Below, piece after piece: positions 7,157 to 13,192 of a stretch of DNA of 13,192 nucleotides. How positions within the stretch are numbered: the stretch's first letter is position 1; the number at the start of each line of letters is the position of its first letter. The notes under the pieces were generated by a model, which saw only the letters and a list, made by a program, of their open reading frames with translations, had not been told where the DNA came from and ran no database searches. The DNA is taken from positions 1 through 13,192 of the forward strand of contig CAKRFP010000050.1 of assembly GCA_934320645.1 (NCBI GenBank), written 5' to 3'. Made by a program: the position numbers and the translations under genes. The DNA is from an uncultured Bariatricus sp. (lineage in GTDB: Bacteria; Bacillota; Clostridia; Lachnospirales; Lachnospiraceae).

Positions 7157-7417
7157 TGGGGGATTGGTTTGAGGGACGCGCCCGAATCGCCATACATCTT
7201 GTTTGGATGCGGTTCGGTGCGCTGGCAGTTCTTGAGGTTCTGTAAATTTGTTAAGGGCATTCCATGAAATCCATAACTCGCGCGGTGCGCTCAGACAGAT
7301 GGATTTCACGGAATAACACAAATTTCCACAACCTTAAGAACTGCATCAGCTCCCTCAATGCATCCAAACAAGATGTATGGCGATTCGGGCGCTGATACCT
7401 CAAGTGGGTTGCATCAA
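7153..7417. repeat. Long imperfect palindrome (perfect 33-bp outer arms), MITE-like
   Basis: The stretch is one large inverted repeat. 7178-7210 is perfectly complementary to 7360-7392 (33 pairs, outer end GCGCCCGAATCGCC). Further inward, CAGTTCTT, AGGTT and AAATTTGT (7226-7251) pair with 7318-7343, ATTCC (7259-7263) with 7310-7314, and TGAAATCCAT (7265-7274) with 7299-7308. The 24-base apex (7275-7298) can form a GCGC-GGT-GCGC mini-stem. Weaker outer matches (TTGAGG 7169-7174; TTGATG 7153-7158 with CATCAA 7412-7417) extend the symmetry to the stop codon of the C39-like gene. There is no convincing coding frame and no clear target-site duplication. It may be a non-autonomous mobile element or a dispersed hairpin family; transcribed, it would form a very stable RNA. 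Confidence 0.85.
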
Positions 7418-7430
7418 CTAAGATACGGGG

Positions 7431-7490
7431 AGAAAAAGTTCACCCCCACAAATTTCGCTTTTAGCGGAATTTGTGGGGGTTGCTTTTTCT
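7431..7490. terminator. Strong bidirectional Rho-independent terminator
   Basis: ACCCCCACAAATTTCGC (7442-7458) pairs with 7464-7480 (17 pairs, one G-U) around the loop TTTTA. The flanking AGAAAAAG (7431-7438) and CTTTTTCT (7483-7490) place a T-run after the stem on both strands. It sits between the convergent C39-like gene (+) and the alcohol dehydrogenase gene (-) and should stop transcription from both sides. Confidence 0.92.
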
Positions 7491-7497
7491 ACTTTGT

Positions 7498-7560
7498 TGG
7501 TAAGCAAAGCAAGTGGAATATCAATTTATAGGATGTGAATATTATTTTGCTTTATTACCA
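7498..7560. repeat. AT-rich inverted repeat downstream of the dehydrogenase gene
   Basis: TGGTAA (7498-7503) pairs with TTACCA (7555-7560). Inside it AAAGCAA (about 7506-7512) pairs with TTGCTTT (7547-7553), and AATAT (7517-7521) with ATATT (7539-7543), with small mismatches. It lies 21 bases beyond the stop of the - strand fucO gene, before the bidirectional terminator. It could be a second 3'-end hairpin or the remnant of a small repeat. Confidence 0.55.
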
Positions 7561-7580
7561 GACTATGTATATTTTGTTCT

Positions 7581-8726
7581 TTACATCAGTTTTCTAAACA
7601 GATCTTTGAGGTCTTCTACGGATGCATCTTTTGGATTTCCTGGTGCGCAGGCATCGGCGTGGGCGGATTCTGCGAGGAACTGGAGATCATCTTCTTTGAG
7701 GGCTTCGAGTTTGGATGGGATTCCTACGTCTTCGGAGAGTTTGCGGACTGCATCTACAGCTGCTTTTCTGTATTCTTCCTGAGACATGTTATCAACATCT
7801 TTCACTCCCATTGCGCGGGCGATTTCACGATATTTTTCGCCTGTGCAGTCTGCGTTGTATTCCATTACGATCGGAAGCATCATTGCGCATGCAACACCAT
7901 GTGGAGTGTCATAGACTGCTCCGAGGGTATGAGCCATTGAGTGAGCAATTCCGAGACCTACATTTGAGAAGCCCATTCCGGCGATATACTGTCCAAGAGC
8001 CATTCCTTCTCTTCCTTCTTTAGTGTTTTCAACAGCACCGCGGAGAGATTTGGAGATGATTTCAATTGCTTTTATGTGGAACATATCTGTCATTTCCCAT
8101 GCAGCCTTTGTTGTATATCCTTCGATGGCATGTGTCAGGGCGTCCATACCTGTTGAAGCGGTGAGCCCTTTTGGCATAGAAGACATCATTTCCGGGTCTA
8201 CAACAGCGATGATCGGCATATCATGTGGGTCTACACAGACGAATTTGCGTTTCTTTTCTACATCTGTTACTACATAGTTGATCGTAACTTCTGCTGCAGT
8301 ACCGGCTGTTGTCGGAACGGCAATGATCGGAACGCAAGGTTTCTTTGTCGGAGCTACACCTTCCAGGCTTCTTACATCTTCAAATTCCGGGTTTGCGATG
8401 ATGATACCGATTGCTTTGGAAGTATCCATAGAAGATCCGCCGCCGATTGCGATGATGTAATCAGCACCTGAATCTTTGAAAGCCTGTACACCGTGCTGTA
8501 CGTTCTCGATAGTCGGGTTTGCTTTGATATCAGAGTAGATTTCGTAAGCAAGTCCTTCTTTGTCTAAGATATCTGTTACTTTGGAAGTAACATTGAATTT
8601 GATCAGATCCGGGTCAGAACATACAAGAGCTTTTTTGAAGCCATGAGCTTTTGCTTCTGTAGCGATTTCAGCGATTGCGCCTGCTCCGTGATAAGATGTC
8701 TGATTTAACATAATTCTGTTTGCCAT
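7581..8726 (-). CDS. fucO: Iron-containing alcohol dehydrogenase, lactaldehyde reductase (FucO type)
   Basis: A 381-residue group III (iron-activated) alcohol dehydrogenase. FucO reduces L- or D-lactaldehyde to 1,2-propanediol with NADH during fucose and rhamnose fermentation, and homologues also reduce other short aldehydes. Iron ligands Asp195, His199, His262 and His276 line up one residue before Asp196, His200, His263 and His277 of E. coli FucO by recall. The NAD-binding GGGSSMD is at 95-101, and blocks such as TTAGTAAEVTINYV, KFVCVDPHD and YIAGMGFSNVGLG are near-identical to FucO. AGGAG (8740-8736) is 9 bases before ATG 8726. No fucose or rhamnose genes are nearby, so the in vivo aldehyde is uncertain. 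The 160-base gap to tetR contains a dyad and a weak -10 (TAAAAT, 8785-8780), suggesting its own promoter. Confidence 0.88.
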   Translation of the reverse strand: MANRIMLNQTSYHGAGAIAEIATEAKAHGFKKALVCSDPDLIKFNVTSKVTDILDKEGLAYEIYSDIKANPTIENVQHGVQAFKDSGADYIIAIGGGSSMDTSKAIGIIIANPEFEDVRSLEGVAPTKKPCVPIIAVPTTAGTAAEVTINYVVTDVEKKRKFVCVDPHDMPIIAVVDPEMMSSMPKGLTASTGMDALTHAIEGYTTKAAWEMTDMFHIKAIEIISKSLRGAVENTKEGREGMALGQYIAGMGFSNVGLGIAHSMAHTLGAVYDTPHGVACAMMLPIVMEYNADCTGEKYREIARAMGVKDVDNMSQEEYRKAAVDAVRKLSEDVGIPSKLEALKEDDLQFLAESAHADACAPGNPKDASVEDLKDLFRKLM

Positions 8727-8808
8727 GATACATATCTCCTTTTCAATGAATCTAAGATTTACATCTCGTTTCTGATATTATTTTAACAAAACAAAATCCA
8801 AAATGAAA

Positions 8809-8832
8809 GTTACAGAGTTGCGAAAGTGTAAC
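8809..8832. promoter_or_regulatory. 24-bp dyad upstream of fucO, candidate operator
   Basis: GTTACA (8809-8814) and TGTAAC (8827-8832) form a symmetric pair separated by 12 bases. On the - strand the dyad lies about 24-47 bases upstream of the possible -10 TAAAAT (8785-8780) and 83 bases before the fucO ATG, a position suited to an activator or to a repressor overlapping a -35. The hexamers do not fit the Rex or MerR consensus as I recall them. The surroundings are very AT-rich, so chance is possible. Confidence 0.35.
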
Positions 8833-8886
8833 ATATTTACAAAAAAATATGATATGTATATGTTTTATAGGTGAATACCGACAAAA

Positions 8887-9447
8887 CTAAGATAATACAT
8901 GTAAGTCGGTAAAGAGCTGTGCAAGCTTTTCCGGCATGCCAAGCACCAGCTGGCGGGCAAGCTGTTCCGGTGGGAATTTCATTCCTCCGAGGAGCCATTT
9001 TACGGTCATATAGATGGAGCCGCGGCAGTACATTTCCAGAAGGAAAGAGATCTCGGCATCCGGCCGTTTTCCAGTTTTCTGGAAAATCAGATTGGAGTAA
9101 AATTTCAGGATCAGCTCAAAATCGTGTTCTTTTAGTGAGTTCTGGTCATCGGAGCGGAAGGCGGCAGCGAAAAAGAGATACTCCTCCTGCAGGTATTCAA
9201 ATTTTTTGACAAGTCCGTCGTAGACAGTTTCACCCTCTCCCATATGTTCAAATGATTTAAGAAGAAGTTTGTCAAAATACCAGTTGATCAGATCATATTT
9301 ATCAAGAAAATTTCGGTAAAAGGTCTGGCGTGTGACGCCGCAGACTTCTACAATCTGGCGGATAGTGATATCATCGACAGAGGTGGTCTTCATGCAGGTT
9401 TTCATTGCTTCAGCAAGCCGGTATTTTGTAGATTCGGATTTGGCCAT
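8887..9447 (-). CDS. TetR/AcrR-family transcriptional regulator
   Basis: A 186-residue regulator with an N-terminal TetR-type helix-turn-helix at about residues 8-59: the recognition region runs from ITIRQIVEVCGV to TRQTFYRNF, then KYDLINWYF. The C-terminal helical ligand domain resembles the DhaS-like TetR group and gives no clue to the ligand. ATG 9447 is chosen over TTG 9453 because AGGAG (9460-9456) is 8 bases from the ATG and only 2 from the TTG. Its Shine-Dalgarno overlaps the stop of the MATE gene and the gap is 12 bases, so it is co-transcribed downstream of the exporter and probably controls it, possibly with autoregulation. The fucO gene 160 bases further on is an alternative target. 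I see no clear terminator after its stop, only weak A/T pairing. Confidence 0.85.
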   Translation of the reverse strand: MAKSESTKYRLAEAMKTCMKTTSVDDITIRQIVEVCGVTRQTFYRNFLDKYDLINWYFDKLLLKSFEHMGEGETVYDGLVKKFEYLQEEYLFFAAAFRSDDQNSLKEHDFELILKFYSNLIFQKTGKRPDAEISFLLEMYCRGSIYMTVKWLLGGMKFPPEQLARQLVLGMPEKLAQLFTDLHVLS

Positions 9448-9459
9448 TTTCAATTCTCC

Positions 9460-10809
9460 TTAATCGTAGGCATGTTTTTTTCTATATAAGTAGTATGGTA
9501 TGATCAAAGCTGTGGTAGTGATCCAGGAAATTGGATAACTGAGCATTACACAGGTTGTGGTATGGTGTACCGGTAAGACAAACATAATCCACGGAATACG
9601 GATCAGACATACGCCTCCAAGGGTGATCAGTGTCGGCATAAGGACATCGCCGGTTCCGCGAAGTGCACCGGAGAGAACTTCGATAAATACATAAATAGTG
9701 TAGCACGGTGCCATAAAACGCAGCATATAAATACCGATATTGATTACGTTTTGATCTGTTGTAAAAATTGAGAACAGCGGGCGGCAGAAGATGGATAAAA
9801 ACAGCACGATCCCTCCGCACACAGCCACTGCCATGGCAAGGCAGATACGTACACTTTTGAAAATACGATCCTTTTTACCTGCTCCATAATTTTGTCCGGC
9901 AAAGGTTGTGATCGCAATTCCGAATGCTCCGTTGACTGTCCAGAAAAGCGCATCCAGTTTACCAAAAGAAGCCCATGCAGCGGCAGTATCGGTTCCGAAA
10001 CCATTGATCGCTGCCTGAATAATGATATTGGTAATACTGTACATAAATGCCTGCAGTGCGCTTGGGATACCGATGCGGAATTCCAGACGCAGCTTCAAAA
10101 GGTCTATGCGCAGTTTGCTCAGGTAAAGCTTGAAGTCATCATATTTTTTCATCAGTGCATTGGTAACAAGGATTGCACTTACTGCCTGCGAAATAATGGT
10201 CGCGATAGCGGCTCCTGCAATTCCCATATCCAATACGATTACCAGTACCAGATCGAGGATGATGTTTAGAAAACAACAGACGATCAGGTAATATAGTGGT
10301 CTGCGGGAATCACCGATGGAGCGCATGATAGCTGAGCCTATATTAAAGATCAAGGTACCGAAAATACCTAAAAAGTAAATCCGCAGATAAAGAATAGAAT
10401 CTGTAAGTGTATCTGCAGGTGTATCGATGAGCTTTAAAAGAAATGGTGTTAAGGCCCATCCGAGTATTGTAAATACAATACTGAGGATAACGGAAAAAGC
10501 ATAAGCGGTATGCAGACTCTTTTGCAGATTCCGCTCATCCTTTGCTCCATAAAACTGGGAAACAATTACAGATGCACCGCTTGCAAGTCCGGTGAAACAT
10601 CCGATGATCAGATTGGAAAGAACGGCAGAAGATCCCCCGACTGCGGCAAGTGCGCCCTTTCCGACAAAACGACCGACGATGACAGCATCTACTGTGTTAT
10701 AAAGCTGTTGAAATAAAGTTCCAACCACAATCGGAAAGAAAAAAATCAATAATTGCTTCCAGATAACTCCTTCGGTAATCTGATTGGTTTTTGTACTTTC
10801 GTTTGACAT
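9460..10809 (-). CDS. MATE-family multidrug/toxin efflux transporter
   Basis: A 449-residue membrane protein with about 12 predicted hydrophobic segments in two homologous halves (about 15-225 and 235-445), the MATE/NorM-DinF layout. Such proteins export cationic drugs or metabolites in exchange for Na+ or H+. The first helix has the family pattern with Pro26 and Asp41 in LFQQLYNTVDAVIVGRF. The second half repeats it near GIPSALQAFMYSITN. ATG 10809 is used: GGAGG (10823-10819) is 9 bases upstream, and the longer in-frame start at 10839 has no such site. It is followed at once by the tetR gene and is divergent from the MerR gene. The substrate cannot be told from sequence; a link to the aldehyde-type genes around it is only positional. 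Confidence 0.93.
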   Translation of the reverse strand: MSNESTKTNQITEGVIWKQLLIFFFPIVVGTLFQQLYNTVDAVIVGRFVGKGALAAVGGSSAVLSNLIIGCFTGLASGASVIVSQFYGAKDERNLQKSLHTAYAFSVILSIVFTILGWALTPFLLKLIDTPADTLTDSILYLRIYFLGIFGTLIFNIGSAIMRSIGDSRRPLYYLIVCCFLNIILDLVLVIVLDMGIAGAAIATIISQAVSAILVTNALMKKYDDFKLYLSKLRIDLLKLRLEFRIGIPSALQAFMYSITNIIIQAAINGFGTDTAAAWASFGKLDALFWTVNGAFGIAITTFAGQNYGAGKKDRIFKSVRICLAMAVAVCGGIVLFLSIFCRPLFSIFTTDQNVINIGIYMLRFMAPCYTIYVFIEVLSGALRGTGDVLMPTLITLGGVCLIRIPWIMFVLPVHHTTTCVMLSYPISWITTTALIIPYYLYRKKHAYD

Positions 10810-10857
10810 GTTAATAAACCTCCAATGAAAAAATCTCAAAAAAATATACCTAAACGA

Positions 10858-10866
10858 AGTATAACA
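10858..10866 (-). promoter_or_regulatory. Candidate extended -10 promoter for the MATE-tetR operon
   Basis: On the - strand TGTTATACT (10866-10858) gives an extended -10 (TG, one base, TATACT), about 50 bases before the MATE start. The -35 region at 17 bases is poor (TACCTT-like), which extended -10 promoters tolerate. I see no clear palindromic TetR operator over it. Confidence 0.45.
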
Positions 10867-10965
10867 TGAAGTCGGAAGAAAAGGTACAGGTTGAAAATAT
10901 CTTTTGCAGAAAGAATCCTGTCTGGAATATAATATTACATTTTTGGGAAAATTTTCAGAAAGTCC

Positions 10966-10996
10966 TTGACTTGGAGTGAACTTCAGGTGCTATAGT
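10966..10996 (+). promoter_or_regulatory. MerR-type promoter/operator (19-bp spacer with dyad)
   Basis: TTGACT (10966-10971) and TATAGT (10991-10996) are separated by 19 bases, the over-long spacer typical of promoters that MerR regulators activate by untwisting DNA. The spacer is filled by an imperfect dyad, ACTTGGAGTG then AACTTCAGGT (10969-10988), close to the CTTnGAGT-nn-ACTCnAAG sites I recall for AdhR/NmlR-like regulators. It precedes the MerR gene itself, so the merR-dxs-like operon is probably autoregulated and inducible. Confidence 0.88.
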
Positions 10997-11027
10997 CAGT
11001 ATAGCGTTTCAGAGAGGAGGTTATTGG

Positions 11028-11423
11028 ATGACAATCAAAGAAGTAAGTGAGAAATTCGATATTTCACAGGATACGCTCCGGTATTATGAGAGGATCGGAC
11101 TGATACCTCCGGTCGCACGTACCGCAGGAGGAATCCGTGATTATCAGGAATCGGACTTTGGATGGATCGAGCATACGATCTGTATGCGGAGTGCAGGGGT
11201 TCCGATCGAAGCCCTGATTGAATATGTAAAGCTTTGTCAGATAGGGGATTCTACCTTTGCGGCAAGAGAGCAGCTTCTGCAGGAACAGCTGGATAAGCTG
11301 GAGGAGCAGAGAGCACAGCTTGAGGTGACGATGAACCGTCTGAAATATAAAATTTCCCGCTATCAGAAGGCGGTGGAAACCGGTGTACTGAGCTGGGATG
11401 AAGAAAAGAAGGAGTGTAAGTAG
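11028..11423 (+). CDS. MerR-family regulator, AdhR-like (aldehyde-sensing type)
   Basis: A 131-residue MerR regulator. The N-terminal winged helix-turn-helix (1-68) begins MTIKEVSEKFDISQDTLRYY and contains YYERIGLIPPV. A dimerisation coiled coil (about 78-118) follows, then a short tail ending in Cys130. The block WIEHTICMRSAGVPIEALIEY closely resembles B. subtilis AdhR as I recall it, including Cys52, the conserved thiol there linked to response to aldehydes; there is no metal-binding cysteine cluster as in MerR or CueR. AGGAGG (11015-11020) is 7 bases before ATG. The upstream 19-bp-spacer dyad is its likely own site. The dxs-like start follows its stop by 4 bases, so that enzyme is the likely target. 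Confidence 0.87.
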   Translation: MTIKEVSEKFDISQDTLRYYERIGLIPPVARTAGGIRDYQESDFGWIEHTICMRSAGVPIEALIEYVKLCQIGDSTFAAREQLLQEQLDKLEEQRAQLEVTMNRLKYKISRYQKAVETGVLSWDEEKKECK

Positions 11424-11427
11424 ACTT

Positions 11428-13182
11428 ATGTATATTGAAAAGATTAACGGACCTGAAGATGTGAAGAAATTAACCACAGAAGAAATGACAGCAATGGCAG
11501 GGGAAATGCGTCAGGCACTTCTTAAGAGAGCCAGCATTCACGGCGGACACTTTGGACCGAACTTTGGTATGGTGGAAGCAACGATCGCCATGCACTATGT
11601 ATTTGAATCCCCGAAGGATAAGATCGTCTACGATGTATCTCATCAGACCTATCCGCATAAGATGCTGACCGGAAGAAAGGACGCTTATCTTTTTGAAGAA
11701 CATTACGATGATGTGTCCGGTTACAGCAACCCAAATGAGAGTGCGCATGACCATTTTACAGTGGGACATACTTCCACTTCGGTCAGCCTTGCATGTGGTC
11801 TTGCAAAAGCCCGTGATCTGAAAGGGGAGGAAGGCAACGTGATCGCTGTGATCGGTGACGGTTCATTAAGCGGCGGCGAGGCACTGGAAGGTCTGGATTA
11901 CGCAGCAGAGCTGGACGGCAACCTGATCATCGTGGTCAATGATAATGACATGTCGATTGCAGAAAATCATGGCGGACTTTATAGCAATCTGAAGCTGCTG
12001 CGCGAGACAAACGGACGGGCAGAGTGTAATTTGTTTAAGGCAATGGGACTGGATTACTGCTATGTGGATCATGGAAATGATGTGGCAGACCTGATCGCTG
12101 CATTTGAAAAGGTAAAAGACAGTAAAAAGCCGGTTGTGGTTCATATCAATACCTTAAAAGGAAAAGGATATGCACCGGCGGAAGAGCATAAAGAGCAGTG
12201 GCATTTCAGCGGACCATTCAAGATCGAGACAGGAGAGCCGCTTTACGTACCGGAAGGAGAAGATTTCTCTGATATTACAGCAGAATACCTTCTGAAGAAA
12301 ATGAAGGAAGATCCGGCTGTTGTGGCAATTACATCCGGAACACCGACGGTTCTTGGATTTACCGAGGATAAGAGAAAAGAAGCAGGCAAGCAGTTTGTGG
12401 ATGTGGGAATCGCAGAAGAGACCGCAGTCGCACTGGCTTCCGGTATTGCGGCAAATGGCGGAAAACCGGTCTATGGTGTCTACAGTACCTTTGTGCAGAG
12501 AACCTATGACCAGATCGCGCAGGATCTGTGTATCAACAACAGCCCGGCAACCATCGTAACTTTCTGGGGATCAGTGTACGGTATGAATGATGTCACCCAT
12601 CTGGGACTTTACGATATCCCGATGATGGCAAATATCCCGAATCTGGTATATCTTGCACCGACAACCAAAGAAGAATATCTTGCGATGTTTGACTGGAGCA
12701 TGGAGCAGAATGAATATCCGGTAGCGATCCGGCTTCCGGGTGGAGCCGTTGTATCTGACGGAAAAGAAGTTACCAAAGATTTCTCAAAGCTTAATAAGTA
12801 TGAGGTAACACAGAAAGGTAAGAAAGTCGCTGTGATCGGACTTGGAACCTTCTATGGACTTGGAAAAGAAGCAGCAGATGCAATGGAAGCAAAATTTGGT
12901 ACAAAGCCAACTGTGATCAATCCGTATTACATCACCGGTGTGGATGCAGAGCTTTTGGATAGCCTGAAGAAAGATCATGATGTTGTGATCACGCTGGAAG
13001 ATGGAATCCTGGACGGTGGATTTGGTGAAAAGATCGCCAGATTCTATGGCGACAGCACTATGAAGGTTCTGAACTTTGGACTGAAAAAAGAATTTCTGGA
13101 TCGGTATGATGCAGGAGAGGTGATGAAAGCGAACCACCTTACTGTAGAGCAGATTGTGGAAGATGTGGAGAAGCTGATTTAA
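11428..13182 (+). CDS. Short DXS-like thiamine-diphosphate enzyme (transketolase superfamily), likely altered substrate
   Basis: A 584-residue single-chain enzyme with the domain order of 1-deoxy-D-xylulose-5-phosphate synthase: ThDP-binding domain (about 1-265), pyrimidine-binding domain (about 280-440) and C-terminal transketolase domain (about 460-584). Retained: His41, GDG 143-145 with Asn173 (ThDP/Mg), His259, Glu330 in DVGIAEETAV, Tyr352, Arg358 and His391, matching E. coli His49, Asp152/Asn181, His299, Glu370, Tyr392, Arg398 and His431 by recalled alignment. Changed: Arg420 to Trp380, Asp427 to Asn387 and Arg478 to Gly438; the two arginines hold the acceptor phosphate in DXS. About 32 residues are missing between Asn173 and His259, the mobile lid region. 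ATG 11428 is used (AAGGAG 11409-11414, 13 bases upstream, a long spacing); the in-frame ATG 11398 inside merR lacks a site. It may be called DXS automatically, but I doubt that activity. Confidence 0.82.
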   Translation: MYIEKINGPEDVKKLTTEEMTAMAGEMRQALLKRASIHGGHFGPNFGMVEATIAMHYVFESPKDKIVYDVSHQTYPHKMLTGRKDAYLFEEHYDDVSGYSNPNESAHDHFTVGHTSTSVSLACGLAKARDLKGEEGNVIAVIGDGSLSGGEALEGLDYAAELDGNLIIVVNDNDMSIAENHGGLYSNLKLLRETNGRAECNLFKAMGLDYCYVDHGNDVADLIAAFEKVKDSKKPVVVHINTLKGKGYAPAEEHKEQWHFSGPFKIETGEPLYVPEGEDFSDITAEYLLKKMKEDPAVVAITSGTPTVLGFTEDKRKEAGKQFVDVGIAEETAVALASGIAANGGKPVYGVYSTFVQRTYDQIAQDLCINNSPATIVTFWGSVYGMNDVTHLGLYDIPMMANIPNLVYLAPTTKEEYLAMFDWSMEQNEYPVAIRLPGGAVVSDGKEVTKDFSKLNKYEVTQKGKKVAVIGLGTFYGLGKEAADAMEAKFGTKPTVINPYYITGVDAELLDSLKKDHDVVITLEDGILDGGFGEKIARFYGDSTMKVLNFGLKKEFLDRYDAGEVMKANHLTVEQIVEDVEKLI

Positions 13183-13192
13183 TTAGCAGACA

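Noticed and set aside
7513..8023. Open frames on the + strand opposite the 3' end of fucO
   Set aside because: They overlap FucO, which matches its family to the last residue, and they have no domain resemblance or good start signal.
8835..8870. Terminator after tetR
   Set aside because: The - strand has a T-run but only weak A/T pairing before it and no GC-containing stem, so I cannot support a terminator.
11428..13182. Canonical dxs of the isoprenoid pathway
   Set aside because: It is shorter than usual, lacks both phosphate-binding arginines, and sits behind a MerR promoter rather than with isoprenoid genes.

Overview
The window looks like a chromosomal segment of a member of the Lachnospiraceae (Bacillota, Clostridia). 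The grounds are the gene order tig-clpP-clpX-lon-engB, strong AGGAGG-type ribosome binding sites, moderate GC, and intergenic palindromes that resemble elements I recall from this family. I cannot name the genus. Coding density is high and there is no phage, IS, CRISPR or RNA gene.

Left half (1-7156, all + strand): a protein-quality-control cluster. The end of an unidentified gene (2-97) overlaps a strong promoter for tig (trigger factor). tig is followed by clpP and clpX, with a stable hairpin in the clpP-clpX gap, and the unit closes at a Rho-independent terminator (3421-3466). A short palindromic repeat (3468-3553) separates it from lon. lon overlaps engB (ribosome-assembly GTPase) by 11 bases. 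engB is followed almost directly by a TTG-started gene for a small cytoplasmic C39-like papain-fold protein that has no transporter or secretion neighbour.

Middle gap (7157-7580): three stacked inverted repeats with no gene. The first is a palindrome of about 240-265 bp with 33-bp perfect outer arms. The second is a strong bidirectional terminator between the convergent genes. The third is an AT-rich hairpin. The loop of the long palindrome shares its core with a hairpin in the clpX-lon gap, so both may belong to one dispersed repeat family.

Right half: on the - strand, a MATE-family exporter is followed by a TetR-type regulator (tight pair), then a fucO-type iron-dependent lactaldehyde/alcohol dehydrogenase. 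Divergently, on the + strand, an AdhR-like MerR regulator sits behind its own 19-bp-spacer MerR-type promoter and runs straight into a short paralogue of 1-deoxyxylulose-5-phosphate synthase (DXS).

The most interesting item is this last pair. The DXS-like enzyme keeps the thiamine-diphosphate and core catalytic residues. It lacks both arginines that hold the phosphate of glyceraldehyde 3-phosphate in DXS (Trp380 and Gly438 instead) and about 32 residues of the mobile lid region. Its regulator carries the Cys52 associated with aldehyde sensing in AdhR. I infer an aldehyde-responsive carboligase that uses an unphosphorylated acceptor; this is a hypothesis from residue comparison by recall, not a demonstrated function.
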